DNA of 52,223 nt from Nostoc calcicola FACHB-3891 (GTDB lineage Bacteria; Cyanobacteriota; Cyanobacteriia; Cyanobacteriales; Nostocaceae): positions 1-52,223 of the forward strand of contig NZ_JACJRQ010000049.1 of assembly GCF_014697355.1 (NCBI RefSeq), read 5' to 3'. Below the pieces are notes generated by a model that was given only the letters and a program-made list of their open reading frames with translations, was not told the DNA's origin and searched no databases. Below are positions 23,059 to 32,500 of the stretch, in pieces (position 1 is the stretch's first letter; each line of letters begins with the position of its first letter). Made by a program: the position numbers and the translations under genes.

Positions 23059-24088
23059 TCAACGAGTAGCTATCTTACTTCATGAGGGAATTACCGGGCC
23101 TAGCGGTAAAACAGGGCTAGCGATTTTACGCTACAGTGAAGCCCCAATTGTAGTAGTCATCGATCGCGACTCTGTTGGCAAATCTTTGTCAAAATTAACA
23201 GGTCTCAAGCGTGATGTCCCAATTGTCGCATCTGTAGCCGCCGCCCTAATGTACAAGCCGGAAGTCTTGGTAATTGGCATCGCCCCAGGAGGTGGCGCCG
23301 TACCAGATGATTACTGGCTGGAAATCAAAGACGCTTTACAAGCTGGAATGTCGTTGGTGAACGGTTTACATACACCAATGGCAAATATGCCAGAGTTAAA
23401 TGCACTGCTCAAACCAGGGCAACTCATTTGGGATGTGCGGAAAGAGCCATCTAATATAAGTATTGCCAGCGGTATGGCACGCACTCTCCCGTGTAGGCGG
23501 GTGTTGACTGTGGGAACCGACATGGCGATCGGTAAAATGTCAACTAGTTTAGAGTTACATTGGGCGTCAAAACTGCGGGGTTGGCGTTCTAAATTCTTAG
23601 CCACAGGTCAAACTGGCATCATGTTAGAAGGCGATGGCGTGCCTTTGGATGCCGTGCGGGTAGACTTTGCCGCCGGTGCTGTGGAACAGATGGTTATGCG
23701 CTATGGCAAAAACTACGACATCCTGCACATTGAAGGACAAGGCTCACTGCTACACCCTGGTTCAACCGCAACCTTACCCTTGATTCGTGGTTCCCAACCA
23801 ACCCAATTAATATTGGCACATCGGGCAGGACAAGTTCATATACGCAATCATCCCCATGTAGTAATTCCACCTTTACGTAAGGTAATCCAACTTTATGAAA
23901 GTGTTGCTAGTGCAGGTGGTGCCTTTGGAAGTGTTCCTGTGGTGGGTATAGCGTTGAACACAGCCCATCTCGATGAATTTGCGGCTCATGAAGCGATCGC
24001 TCAAATCACAGCAGAAACCGGGCTACCTTGCACCGATGTCGTCCGTTTTGATGCCGATGTGCTTTTGGATGCAGTCATGAAGAATTAG
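23042..24088 (+). CDS. DUF1611 / DgcN-family protein
   Basis: About 348 residues from a GTG at 23042; a longer frame from 22961 would lie inside the epimerase gene and is unlikely. The N-terminal half has RVAILLHEGITGPSGKTG. A P-loop-like stretch occurs mid-protein (LTVGTDMAIGKMSTSLEL), then ATGQTGIMLEGDGVPLDAV and HIEGQGSLLHPG, all typical of the DUF1611 (PF07755) family. A family member, DgcN, is reported as a D-glutamate N-acetyltransferase acting before the DgcA racemase. The overlap with an epimerase gene fits that pathway or murein-peptide recycling. Family is firm; the reaction is inferred. Confidence 0.85.
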   Translation: MRLPLNQRVAILLHEGITGPSGKTGLAILRYSEAPIVVVIDRDSVGKSLSKLTGLKRDVPIVASVAAALMYKPEVLVIGIAPGGGAVPDDYWLEIKDALQAGMSLVNGLHTPMANMPELNALLKPGQLIWDVRKEPSNISIASGMARTLPCRRVLTVGTDMAIGKMSTSLELHWASKLRGWRSKFLATGQTGIMLEGDGVPLDAVRVDFAAGAVEQMVMRYGKNYDILHIEGQGSLLHPGSTATLPLIRGSQPTQLILAHRAGQVHIRNHPHVVIPPLRKVIQLYESVASAGGAFGSVPVVGIALNTAHLDEFAAHEAIAQITAETGLPCTDVVRFDADVLLDAVMKN

Positions 24089-24324
24089 GCTGATATTACT
24101 TAATAACAAATAGCAGGAATCTGAAAGCCTAATAATATTGATAAACTCGCTGTCAACAGTGGGGTTATCTTTATATTATGTAAAAAAACTACTCTGGTGG
24201 ACGCCCCGGTAGATCGAGATAGCGAGTCAGCCATAACGCAATACGCTTGGGATAAGACTATAGCTATAGCCATCAAGGTTAGGACGTAAACTAGAAGAGT
24301 TGGCATTGCATCTACCCAATTTCA

Positions 24325-24702
24325 ATGGCGAAAGCATATAGTGAAGATTTCCGGCGAAAAGTCATACAAGCGATTGAATTGGACGGACTCAAGAAGTGTG
24401 AGGCAAGCCTTCTGTTCAATATCAGTCGCAACACTATCAACTTGTGGTTGCAGCGCCAAGCCCAAACGGGTGATGTCAAACCCAAAGCAAGGAAAGCATC
24501 GCAGCAGAATAAAAAAATCAGCGACTGGGATAAGTTTCGCACTTTTGTCAAAGAACATAGGGATAAAACCCAAAGCGAAATGGCACAGTTATGGGAAGGA
24601 GAGATTAGCCAGCGCACGATTTCCAGGGCATTAATCAAAATAGGACATTCGCGTAAAAAAAAACATACGGATATAGTCAACGAGATGAAGCCAAACGAGT
24701 AG
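24325..24702 (+). CDS. IS630 transposase, zero-frame N-terminal part
   Basis: 125 residues in zero frame. The N-terminus MAKAYSEDFRRKVIQAIEL followed by NISRNTINLWLQR is the two-part helix-turn-helix of IS630-type transposases. The frame meets nine A residues (24655-24663) and then runs only 13 more residues to a stop, while the catalytic half continues in the -1 frame. This is the usual arrangement for IS630 elements that make the full transposase by programmed -1 frameshifting; a shorter product would be a DNA-binding repressor-like fragment. Confidence 0.85.
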   Translation: MAKAYSEDFRRKVIQAIELDGLKKCEASLLFNISRNTINLWLQRQAQTGDVKPKARKASQQNKKISDWDKFRTFVKEHRDKTQSEMAQLWEGEISQRTISRALIKIGHSRKKKHTDIVNEMKPNE

Positions 24703-25202
24703 CATTTTTAGCACAACTCGAAAACCCGAAAGCATCGCATCTGGTTTACGTTGATGAGTCTGGCATGGATGAACGCGACAACTACGGCTACGGATACTCC
24801 GAAGTTGGGGAACGCTTCTACGAACTTAAATCGGGTCGGCGGCAAGGTCGCATTAATATGATTGCTGGGTATCGAGAGGGACAATTGATTGCACCATTTA
24901 CGGTCGAAGGGGCGTGTAACCGAACTGTGTTTGAGACCTGGCTAGAAACTTGTTTAATTCCGGTCTTGCGTCCGGGTGAGTGGGTAATTATAGATAATGC
25001 GACATTTCATCATGGTGGCCGCATTGCTTCATTAATTGAAGCCGCAGGGTGCCAGGTCGTTTATCTTCCCCCTTACTCACCAGACCTTAATCGGATTGAA
25101 AAGTGTTGGGCATGGCTCAAAAGTAGGGTTCGTAAGTTGTTACCCAAGTCCGATAATCTACGTGATGCCATAGAAACCGTTCTCAAGCAAGCAGCGTCCT
25201 AA
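24663..25202 (+). CDS. IS630 transposase, -1-frame catalytic part
   Basis: After a -1 slip on the A9 run reading continues TYGYSQRDEAKRVAFLAQ. DDE residues are visible: first Asp in VYVDESGMD, second in IIDNATFHHG, Glu in PDLNRIEKCWAWLKSR. The fused protein would be about 292 residues, close to family length. An ATG at 24765 could give the C-terminal part alone but would cut off the first catalytic Asp. The gene looks intact apart from the programmed shift. Confidence 0.82.
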   Translation, partial: TYGYSQRDEAKRVAFLAQLENPKASHLVYVDESGMDERDNYGYGYSEVGERFYELKSGRRQGRINMIAGYREGQLIAPFTVEGACNRTVFETWLETCLIPVLRPGEWVIIDNATFHHGGRIASLIEAAGCQVVYLPPYSPDLNRIEKCWAWLKSRVRKLLPKSDNLRDAIETVLKQAAS

Positions 25203-25243
25203 CTAATATGGCTACGGCTATAAAACCTTTATCCTACGAACAA

Positions 25244-25274
25244 TGTAGAGACGTTGCATTGCAACGTCTCTACA
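25244..25274. repeat. Perfect 31-base dispersed palindrome
   Basis: TGTAGAGACGTTGCA, one central T, then its exact reverse complement. Relatives at 21152-21187 and 51583-51653. Confidence 0.85.
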
Positions 25275-25325
25275 GGTTTATCGTTCTCCAAAAAATCTTT
25301 AACTGAACTGTATTGCGTTATGGCT

Positions 25326-25439
25326 CAATACGCTTGGGTTAAGCATTTCTTTGTTCTCTTTGCGTCCTTTGCGTCCTTTGCGGTTCCTAAAAAAAATTGA
25401 ATTTGACCAAGAGTTTTAGCCTTAACTGAACCGTATTGG
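25326..25439. repeat. MITE-like element B, copy 1
   Basis: Left end CAATACGCTTGGGTTAAG and right end (reverse complement CCAATACGGTTCAGTTAAG) are imperfect inverted repeats. They match the inner part of the adjacent IS630 ends, so that IS family may mobilise it. The interior has CTTTGCGTC repeats. Copy 2 is at 48649-48752. Confidence 0.7.
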
Positions 25440-25556
25440 CTCATAAGTAACTTTTATTAGACCAATCACTCTTTTTTTGTCAAGCCCTGTTGACGATTTG
25501 TAACAAAACTGTTAAATTTATTTACATAAGTTAACAAACAACCAAGAGAAAAAATT

Positions 25557-25727
25557 ATGTACACTACTGTAAACGAAGACGGCGTTCTCAATAACTATGC
25601 AACTGAACCTAAGGTCTACTACGCTGAGTACCCAGCGATTTGGGAACAACGTAAATACTTGATACAAGGTGTGTTTGCAACATTAATCGTCACTACTTTA
25701 GTTTTGGTTGGTTTTAGCGTTAGTTAA
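25557..25727 (+). CDS. Ssl1498-type light-harvesting-like protein, copy 1
   Basis: 56 residues: MYTTVNEDGVLNNYATEPK at the N-terminus, then YYAEYPAIWEQRKYLIQG, then one transmembrane helix (VFATLIVTTLVLVGFSV). This is the pattern of the small cyanobacterial Ssl1498 family, related in layout to high-light-inducible proteins but without their ExNGRxAM chlorophyll motif. It should sit in the thylakoid membrane; precise role unknown. TTGACG (25490-25495) and TTAAAT (25512-25517), 16 bases apart, form a plausible promoter. A tandem near-identical copy lies at 26128. Confidence 0.8.
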   Translation: MYTTVNEDGVLNNYATEPKVYYAEYPAIWEQRKYLIQGVFATLIVTTLVLVGFSVS

Positions 25728-25782
25728 GATTTTTTGATTTCGGTATCGCTGTATCTCATCGCCATTCGTACTTCTCCTTTGA

Positions 25783-25809
25783 CCTCGGCTAAATTAGCCG
25801 GGGTTTTTT
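25783..25809 (+). terminator. Terminator of ssl1498-like copy 1
   Basis: CCTCGGCT (25783-25790) pairs with AGCCGGGG (25796-25803), followed by six T. Confidence 0.88.
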
Positions 25810-25853
25810 CTGTTTTAGCGTTGTGCAATGGCATACCCGCCCAACCGAGGCAT

Positions 25854-26007
25854 TAGACCTCTTGCAAAAGTGCTTTTTGCAAGAGGTGGGAAAAGGGAAA
25901 AGGTTAAAGGGGAAAGGGAAAATACCAAACCTTTCCCCCTTTCCCCCGCCCCTTATCCCCAGAGGGGACCCCACCTTCCCCTTTTCCCGACTTATGCAAG
26001 AAGTCTA
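25854..26007. repeat. MITE-like element C
   Basis: Ends TAGACCTCTTGCAAAAG and (as complement) TAGACTTCTTGCATAAG are near-identical inverted repeats around a purine/pyrimidine-rich centre. A similar end (TTGCAAGAGGTCTA) lies at about 43087-43099. It separates the two ssl1498-like copies. Confidence 0.7.
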
Positions 26008-26127
26008 TTGTTCATAAGTAACTTTTATTAGAGCCATCATTCTTTTTTTGTCAAGCTCTGTTGACGATTCGTAACAAAACTGTTAAATTTATTTACATAA
26101 GTTAACAAACAACCAAGAGAAAAAATT

Positions 26128-26298
26128 ATGTACACCACTGTAAATGAAGACGGCGTTCTCAATAACTACGCAACTGAACCCAAAGTCTACTACGCTGAGT
26201 ACCCAGCAATTTGGGAACAACGTAAATACTTGATACAAGGTGTATTTGCAACATTAATCGTCACTACTTTAGTTTTGATTGGTTTTAGCGTCAGCTAA
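26128..26298 (+). CDS. Ssl1498-type light-harvesting-like protein, copy 2
   Basis: 56 residues, differing from copy 1 only in the last membrane segment (LVLIGFSVS against LVLVGFSVS). The whole upstream region is conserved too: TTGACG (26061-26066), TTAAAT (26083-26088), then GTTAACAAACAACCAAGAG before the start. The two units are a recent duplication of promoter, gene and terminator, which should raise dose or allow small differences in control. Confidence 0.8.
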   Translation: MYTTVNEDGVLNNYATEPKVYYAEYPAIWEQRKYLIQGVFATLIVTTLVLIGFSVS

Positions 26299-26354
26299 GA
26301 TTTTTAGATTTCGGTATCGCTATATCTCATCGTCATTCTCACTTCTCGACTTTA

Positions 26355-26381
26355 CCTCGGCTAATTTAGCCGGGGTTTTTT
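26355..26381 (+). terminator. Terminator of ssl1498-like copy 2
   Basis: CCTCGGCT (26355-26362) with AGCCGGGG (26368-26375) and a six-T tail, the same as copy 1 except for the loop. Confidence 0.88.
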
Positions 26382-26451
26382 GTGTTTTAGGCATTGTGTA
26401 TCTCGCGTTGTAACATTTAAAAAACAGACTTTTGCATAGGTGGTACGTGGC

Positions 26452-28056
26452 ATGAAACGAACCTGGAAGTCTCTACTGCTAGCCTGTAACTGGGTATTAC
26501 TGTCGGTTGTTACATCAATTTTGATTATCTTGATGCAGTCAACAGCACCAGTTCCAGCACAAGAACCTGCTGCGTCTACTACAGTTGAAACGACTAAAGT
26601 CCAAAAGTTGCGGGAAGTGTTGCAACGTTCATCAACACCAGAAGCCTCCCCCGAAGTTTCCGAACCGAAAAAGCCAGAGTCTCCACAGGAACCCACACTC
26701 ACTCCTGAAGAAATCACCCGTCAGCTAAAATTTATGGAAGCGGATAGACTTTATCTCGCCGGACAAATCCCAGAGGCAGAAAAAATTTACCGCGAGGTAA
26801 AAGAACCTTTTGCGAAAACAAGCATACCTAAAGAACGTAAACCAGCAATACTCGATCCCACGCAACTATCCCCAGGAGGTAAGGTATACTGGCGAGAATC
26901 AGAGGCGGGGATAGCAAATAAGTTACAAACAAGAACGGTTATACCTTTGCAACTATTGGTTGAGCAATATCCAGAATTTATCCCTGGTCATATCCGATAT
27001 GCTGAAGTATTGAAACAATACGATCGCCCCAAAGAAGCCTTAGATATATTAGAAAGAGCATCTTCACTGTATCCAAACCAAGCAGAATTGATTAAAGCTA
27101 GAGTCACTGCCTTGGCTGGTGAGAAAAAATGGATGGAAGCATCTTTGGCGGCGCGTCAATTTGCCATTCTTAACCCTGAACATCCCCAAGCAGCTGAGTT
27201 TACAAACTTAGCAGAAGAAAATCTCGAACGTTACAAGAGACATATCCGAGCCGAAATTCGCGGCAACGTCATCGGTAATGTTATTACAGGTGCATTAGGT
27301 TACGCTTTGACTGGCAGTTTGCTTGGGCCATTTTCCGCCATTGATTCTACCATCGTTCTGCTGCAAGGTGAAAGAGCCATAGGTGAGTCCGTAGCCAAAG
27401 AGGCAAAAAAACAGTTGAATGTGATTACAGACGAAACTGTTTTGGCATACGTCAACGAAATCGGACAGAAATTAGCCAAAGTAACTGGACGTGAAGAATT
27501 TAAATACGAATTTTTTGTGATTCCAGAGGAAAGTCTCAACGCCTTTGCATTACCTGGGGGTAAGATCTTTATTAATGCAGGTGCGATCGCCAAGACAAAT
27601 TCCGAAGCAGAATTAGCCGGATTAATTGGACATGAATTATCCCATGTCGTTTTATCTCACGGTTTTCAATTAGTCACCCAAGGCAACTTAATCTCTAACG
27701 TTACCCAATATCTACCTCTGGGCGGCACCATCGGTCAACTCTTTGCACTCAGTTACAGCCGCGACATGGAACGTCAAGCAGATACACTCGGAACACGCCT
27801 AATTGTAGCCACTGGTTACGCTGCTGATGGTTTACGTAACTTAATGGTGACACTTGATAAACAGCAAAAAAATGCTCCTCCCAGTTGGTTGTCTTCTCAT
27901 CCCGGCGGTGGTGAACGAGTTAGTGATTTAGAAAACCTGATTACCCGTAGTAGCTACAACCGTTATGCCTATGAAGGAGTTGGGCATCATACAGAAATTC
28001 AAGCACGGGTAAAAAATCTACTGCAAGAGAAAAAAGCAAGAGACGAAAAAAAATAG
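26452..28056 (+). CDS. Exported M48 metallopeptidase with TPR (BepA-like)
   Basis: About 534 residues from the ATG at 26452 (a GTG four codons earlier is less likely). An N-terminal signal peptide (WVLLSVVTSILIILM, then APVPAQE) exports it to the periplasm. A TPR-like segment occupies about 85-265 (RLYLAGQIPEAEKIYREV; RPKEALDILERASSLYPNQ). The zinc motif HELSH is in LIGHELSHVVLSHG with the third ligand in RDMERQADTLG. This resembles BepA/YfgC-type M48 proteases that survey outer-membrane proteins, but here the TPR segment precedes the protease domain, the reverse of BepA. Confidence 0.88.
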   Translation: MKRTWKSLLLACNWVLLSVVTSILIILMQSTAPVPAQEPAASTTVETTKVQKLREVLQRSSTPEASPEVSEPKKPESPQEPTLTPEEITRQLKFMEADRLYLAGQIPEAEKIYREVKEPFAKTSIPKERKPAILDPTQLSPGGKVYWRESEAGIANKLQTRTVIPLQLLVEQYPEFIPGHIRYAEVLKQYDRPKEALDILERASSLYPNQAELIKARVTALAGEKKWMEASLAARQFAILNPEHPQAAEFTNLAEENLERYKRHIRAEIRGNVIGNVITGALGYALTGSLLGPFSAIDSTIVLLQGERAIGESVAKEAKKQLNVITDETVLAYVNEIGQKLAKVTGREEFKYEFFVIPEESLNAFALPGGKIFINAGAIAKTNSEAELAGLIGHELSHVVLSHGFQLVTQGNLISNVTQYLPLGGTIGQLFALSYSRDMERQADTLGTRLIVATGYAADGLRNLMVTLDKQQKNAPPSWLSSHPGGGERVSDLENLITRSSYNRYAYEGVGHHTEIQARVKNLLQEKKARDEKK

Positions 28057-28134
28057 GTTTTTAATGAATCAAAAAATAGAATTATTCGTCACTTGAACTA
28101 TCAATTCCGTACCTATTTATACTGGAGGATGGCT

Positions 28135-28908
28135 ATGTCATCACAACTGCTGCGATTGATATCTTTGGGCAGTATTGGCTTATCTTTGTGTCTGGGCAAT
28201 TCGGCAGCAATGGCGCAATACGATCCTTATCCTACTGATGATGGAGTAGTAGTACCAACAGTGCCATCAGGCGGCACATCAGCACCAGTACCAATAGACA
28301 CATCCACAGGCATACCACCTTCATCCGACACTGCAACTCGCTTTACCTGTCAGACTTACAATGGTCAGTACACAGTCATGTATCAGCCACAAAGTCAACC
28401 AGGACAATTCTTTCCTTGGGCGGCACCTGCGACTTTGGGCGGTGGTTGGGATGCAGAGAAGCGTTGTGTAGCAATTGCCAGCCGCTTGGAACAGTATCGC
28501 CCAGATGGCTTACAAGAACTCCAGACATCTGTACAAAATAACGAAAACATTGTCTGCGTGACAACTGAAGTTAACCCAACTTGTAGAATTGTGTTGACAG
28601 TACCGCGTGGGAAAGATCCCGTTGTTATCCGCAATAGCATTTTCCAAAACTTGACTACTGCTGATAGCGGACAGCAAACCATCGCCGTTAACACCTATGG
28701 CGATCGCTCAGGCAGCGTATATAATTTAGGACGCACCCTTCTAGGCAATGGCAATAATCGAGTTAGTTCATCTAGAGGTGGGATTAATCTCAAGCCTTTC
28801 CTCGATGCCAAAGATGGTGGTACTGCTAGAAACCTCCGTAATGGAGTGGCACTTCGTCGCCAGTCTGCGCCTAGTTCTGTTCGCTTAAATCCTGGTAATT
28901 TCCGCTAA
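28135..28908 (+). CDS. COP23 domain exported protein
   Basis: 257 residues from the ATG at 28135, six bases after GGAGG; the upstream TTG-started frame is not needed. A signal peptide is clear (LRLISLGSIGLSLCLGNSAAMA, here as two parts: LRLISLGSIGLSL and NSAAMA-Q). A Pro/Thr/Val linker follows, then the COP23-type core with conserved Cys (TRFTCQTYNG, EKRCVAIASRLEQY, TCRIVLTVPRG). COP23 was described as a circadian-oscillating membrane protein in cyanobacteria. It follows the M48 gene by about 80 bases and may share its transcript. Function unknown. Confidence 0.8.
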   Translation: MSSQLLRLISLGSIGLSLCLGNSAAMAQYDPYPTDDGVVVPTVPSGGTSAPVPIDTSTGIPPSSDTATRFTCQTYNGQYTVMYQPQSQPGQFFPWAAPATLGGGWDAEKRCVAIASRLEQYRPDGLQELQTSVQNNENIVCVTTEVNPTCRIVLTVPRGKDPVVIRNSIFQNLTTADSGQQTIAVNTYGDRSGSVYNLGRTLLGNGNNRVSSSRGGINLKPFLDAKDGGTARNLRNGVALRRQSAPSSVRLNPGNFR

Positions 28909-28977
28909 TTAATAGTTACGTTTTTAATGTTCAAACACTGTTAAGACCAAATTAGTATCAGACATTGTACTCTGTTA

Positions 28978-29019
28978 AAAATAGTCTCTGGTTTAGTTAT
29001 ATCGACCAGAGACTATTTT
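28978..29019 (+). terminator. Rho-independent terminator after COP23 gene
   Basis: AAAATAGTCTCTGGT (28978-28992) pairs perfectly with ACCAGAGACTATTTT (29005-29019). Confidence 0.85.
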
Positions 29020-29255
29020 ACAGCGTTTATAAAACCTATAAGAATTCTGCTGAAATTTTATACATCGTAATTTTATAACTGTTTTATAGCAAAAGCCTTG
29101 GTGGTTAGGACATTAACAGATAATAAAACCTAGACACAAAAAGACTTTTCACCCAGTCCCCAGCCCCCAGTCCCCAGTCCCTTGCTATACGTAAAGCCCT
29201 GTTCAAAACAACAGAATATATATCTGAGCGCAACTTCATGCCAAATATTTATTTT

Positions 29256-29285
29256 TTTAACCTTTTGCTAGCTGTTTCTTAAACT
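29256..29285 (+). promoter_or_regulatory. Pho-box-like repeats upstream of the nuclease gene
   Basis: TTTAACCT, GCTAGCTG and CTTAAACT follow each other with TTT spacers (8-3-8-3-8). Cyanobacterial Pho boxes bound by the SphR/PhoB regulator are three YTTAAYYW-like octamers in this spacing; the first and third fit well, the second poorly. It precedes a phosphate-scavenging gene by about 300 bases. Confidence 0.45.
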
Positions 29286-29591
29286 TATCGGGATAGGTTG
29301 AATTTGATAAATACGAATTAATACCAGTAGAGTATGTAACTATTTTGATTTATATACCGAGTTTTTTCATGGCGATTTTGTCTTGCATTCGTTCAAGCCG
29401 TGAAATAAGTTTTTGCATCCATCCTTTTGTAGTTATGGGAGGCGATCGCCCCACTAATGAGTCTCATCGCTCTGGTGGAGATGGCGATCGCTTTTGGACT
29501 GGCAATGGCGAAGGTAGCGATACTCAACAGATATTCCCAAGGGAATTAAGCATTTTGGGCATCATCATTAATCGATCGAGGAGTCTTAGAT

Positions 29592-32500
29592 ATGGTACTT
29601 AATTCTGGCGACATTGCATTTGTAGGTATCAATACTGCGGGTGGACCCGATGACTGGGTGGCTTTTGTGACGCTAGCTGCCATTCCAGCGGGTACGGTTA
29701 TCTATTTTACCGACAACGAACTGACAACAGGAACGGCAACAGCTTTTAACACTGGTGAATCCTACAGCAAATGGACTGCTCCAGTAGGCGGTGTTGCCGC
29801 AGGGACTATTGTCACTTTGACTAATTTTGATCTTGCTGGGGGTCCTGTTGCCAATGTAGGTACGGCTGCTGTAGTCACCTTCTCAGGGTCTAGCAATCGC
29901 GGCTTTAGCCAAACCGCCGACTCCCTATATGCCTATCTTGCCGCCAGTGATGCCACGGCAGACACGCCAACAACACAGCTGGCGCGAATTAATATTGGCA
30001 ACGCAGAGGATGGTGTTGCACCTAACTCACTACCTGCTGACAGCCGTATAACCTTTTTGACGGGGGAAGAATCGGCAGTCTATACAGGTCCTCGCACAGC
30101 AAATACCTTTGCCGAATTCAAGGCGATCGTTAACAACCCTGCTAATTGGACGCTGGCGACTGGGGCGACTCTGATTACAGGGCTGAATCAAACTCCCTTC
30201 ACGATCGATACAACCCCCACTGTCACAATTGCTGCCCAAGATGCCAATGCAGCTGAAGCTGGCACTGACCCTGGTATCTTCCGCATCTCTCGCACAGGCA
30301 GTACCACCAATGCCTTGACGGTAAATTACACCATTGCCACGGGTGCTGGACAAGCCACAAGCGCAGACTATACACCAACCCTAACAGGCACAGCAACCAT
30401 CGCTGCCGGACAATCCTTTGTAGATATCATCATTACACCTGTGGATGATGGGATAGTTGAAGGAACTGAAACCGTCAGTTTGACTCTCAATGCCAGCGCC
30501 GACTATAGTTTGGGTACTGCTACTGCAACAGTGGCGATCGCTGACAACGATACGGGTGTCACTTCCATCGACCTTTCCACCTATGTTCGTATCGGACGTT
30601 ACGATCTACCCGAACCTACGCGAACCAATCCGCCACTCAACAGCTTGCTGGCTCAAGAAGCCTCGGCAGTCACCTACAACAAAGATACCGACACGCTTTT
30701 TGTTGTCGGCGATGGCGGCAGAGCGATCGTGCAAGTATCGAAGACGGGACAATTAATCGACTCCATGACGCTAGCTTCTGGGAGCAGTCCCCAAGGAACG
30801 GAATTCTACGATACAGAAGGACTTACCTATGTCGGTGACGGCAAGTTTGTCTTGATAGAGGAGCGAGAGAGACAGGCTAATTTGTTTACCTATGTCCCAG
30901 GAACCACCCTTACCAGAAGTAACGTACAGAGCGTAAAGCTCGGTACGACGGTCGGAAATATTGGGATTGAAGGTATCTCCTACGATCCACAGACTGGTGG
31001 CTTCATCGCAGTTAAGGAGATTACACCCGAAGGAATTTTTCAAACAAACATTGATTTTGCAGCGGGAACTGCTAGCAATGGTTCGCCCACCACAGTCAAC
31101 TCTACCAACCTTTTCGATCCAGCTTTAGCTGGGCTGGCGGACTTCGCGGATGTTTTCGCATTGTCGAATGTATCGTCCTTGAATGGGCAACCCGACTCCA
31201 GCCACCTGCTAATCTTAAGCCAAGAATCGGGCAAAATCGTCAACATCGATCGCACTGGGAATATCTCTAGCTCATTAACCATCGTCTCCGATCCGGGTAA
31301 TCCTTTGTCTGTCGTGGATCAGGGAAATGAAGGAATCACGGTGGACAAGGATGGATTGATTTATGTCGTGAACGAAGGGGGCGGAGGCGATATCGATCAT
31401 CCTCAACTTTGGGTATATGCACCGTCCTCATTTACCTATGCCAATCAAGCTCCTGTAGCCGTCAGCCTTGCGAATACCGTCACCAGCTTGTCAGAAAGCA
31501 CCAGTACTGCAACTCCCTTTAAAGTTGCCAACATTATCGTCAGTGATGACGCACTGGGAACAAATACCCTCAGCTTGACTGGTGCAGATGCCAGTTTCTT
31601 TGAGATTACGGGTAATGCTTTGTTCCTGAAAGCGGGAACCAGCCTAGATTTTGAAACCAAGACCAGCTACAACGTCAGCGTCAACGTAAATGACACCACC
31701 GTTGGTAATAACCCAGATGCAACTACAGCATTTACCTTATCAGTCACCGATGTCAATGAGAATCCCACCACTAGCAGTATCTTCATTACTGAAGTAGCTC
31801 CTTGGAGCAGTGGCAACTCGCCCATCGCCGCAGACTGGTTTGAGCTTACCAACACTGGTACGAGCGCCGTGGATATCACGGGCTGGAAATTTGACGACAA
31901 CTCCAATAGCTTTGCTGCATCTGTCGCCTTGAACGGTATTACCAGTATCGGCGCAGGTGAATCGGTAATCTTTATCGAAGGAGCTACCGTCAATCCGACT
32001 TTCCTATCCAACTGGTTCGGTGCAAACCCACCAGCTGGCTTGAAAATCGGCAACTATTCAGGTTCAGGCGTGGGCTTGGGTACGGGTGGTGATGCCGTAA
32101 ATATCTATAATTCCACTGGTGCTTTACAGGCTAATGTTGTCTTTGGAGCATCTCCAGCCGCAGCCCCATTTGCCACCTTCGACAATGCCGCCTTGTCGAA
32201 CAATGCCACGATCGCCACACTGAGCGCTGTGGGAGTCAACGGCGCGTTTGTCGCTGTAAATTCAAGCACGGAAATCGGCTCTCCTGGAACTATTGCCACG
32301 CCTCTACCCACAATTGCGATCGCCGCCCAAGATGCCAACGCCGCTGAAGCTGGCAACGATCCTGGTATCTTCCGCATTTCTCGCACAGGCAGCACCACCA
32401 ATTCCCTAACGGTAAATTACACCATTGCCACGGGTGCTGGACAAGCCACAAGCGCAGATTACACACCAACCCTCACAGGCACAGCAACCATCGCTGCCGG

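Larger units (their letters stand above)
24229..25325 (+). mobile_element. IS630-family insertion sequence
   Basis: Carries a frameshifted IS630-type transposase. A perfect 16-base inverted repeat AGCCATAACGCAATAC lies at 24229-24244, with its complement at 25310-25325. Inner inverted sequences near the gene (GTTAGGACG at both sides) extend the ends. A 31-base dispersed palindrome (25244-25274) seems inserted in the right end. The usual TA target duplication was not resolved. Confidence 0.75.
28909..29591. other. Intergenic region before the phosphate-exoenzyme cluster
   Basis: Holds a terminator, C/A-rich short tandem repeats (about 29155-29185), a Pho-box-like site, and GAGGAG (29578-29583) as Shine-Dalgarno of the next gene. 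An 85-residue frame at 29345-29602 is rejected as chance. Confidence 0.7.

Noticed and set aside
24100..24306. 68-residue leftward frame with a hydrophobic N-terminus
   Set aside because: It crosses the left end of the IS630 element, has no Shine-Dalgarno sequence and looks like translated inverted-repeat DNA.
29345..29602. 85-residue frame before the nuclease gene
   Set aside because: It runs through HIP1 sites, has no family-like features, and would overlap the well-supported start at 29592.
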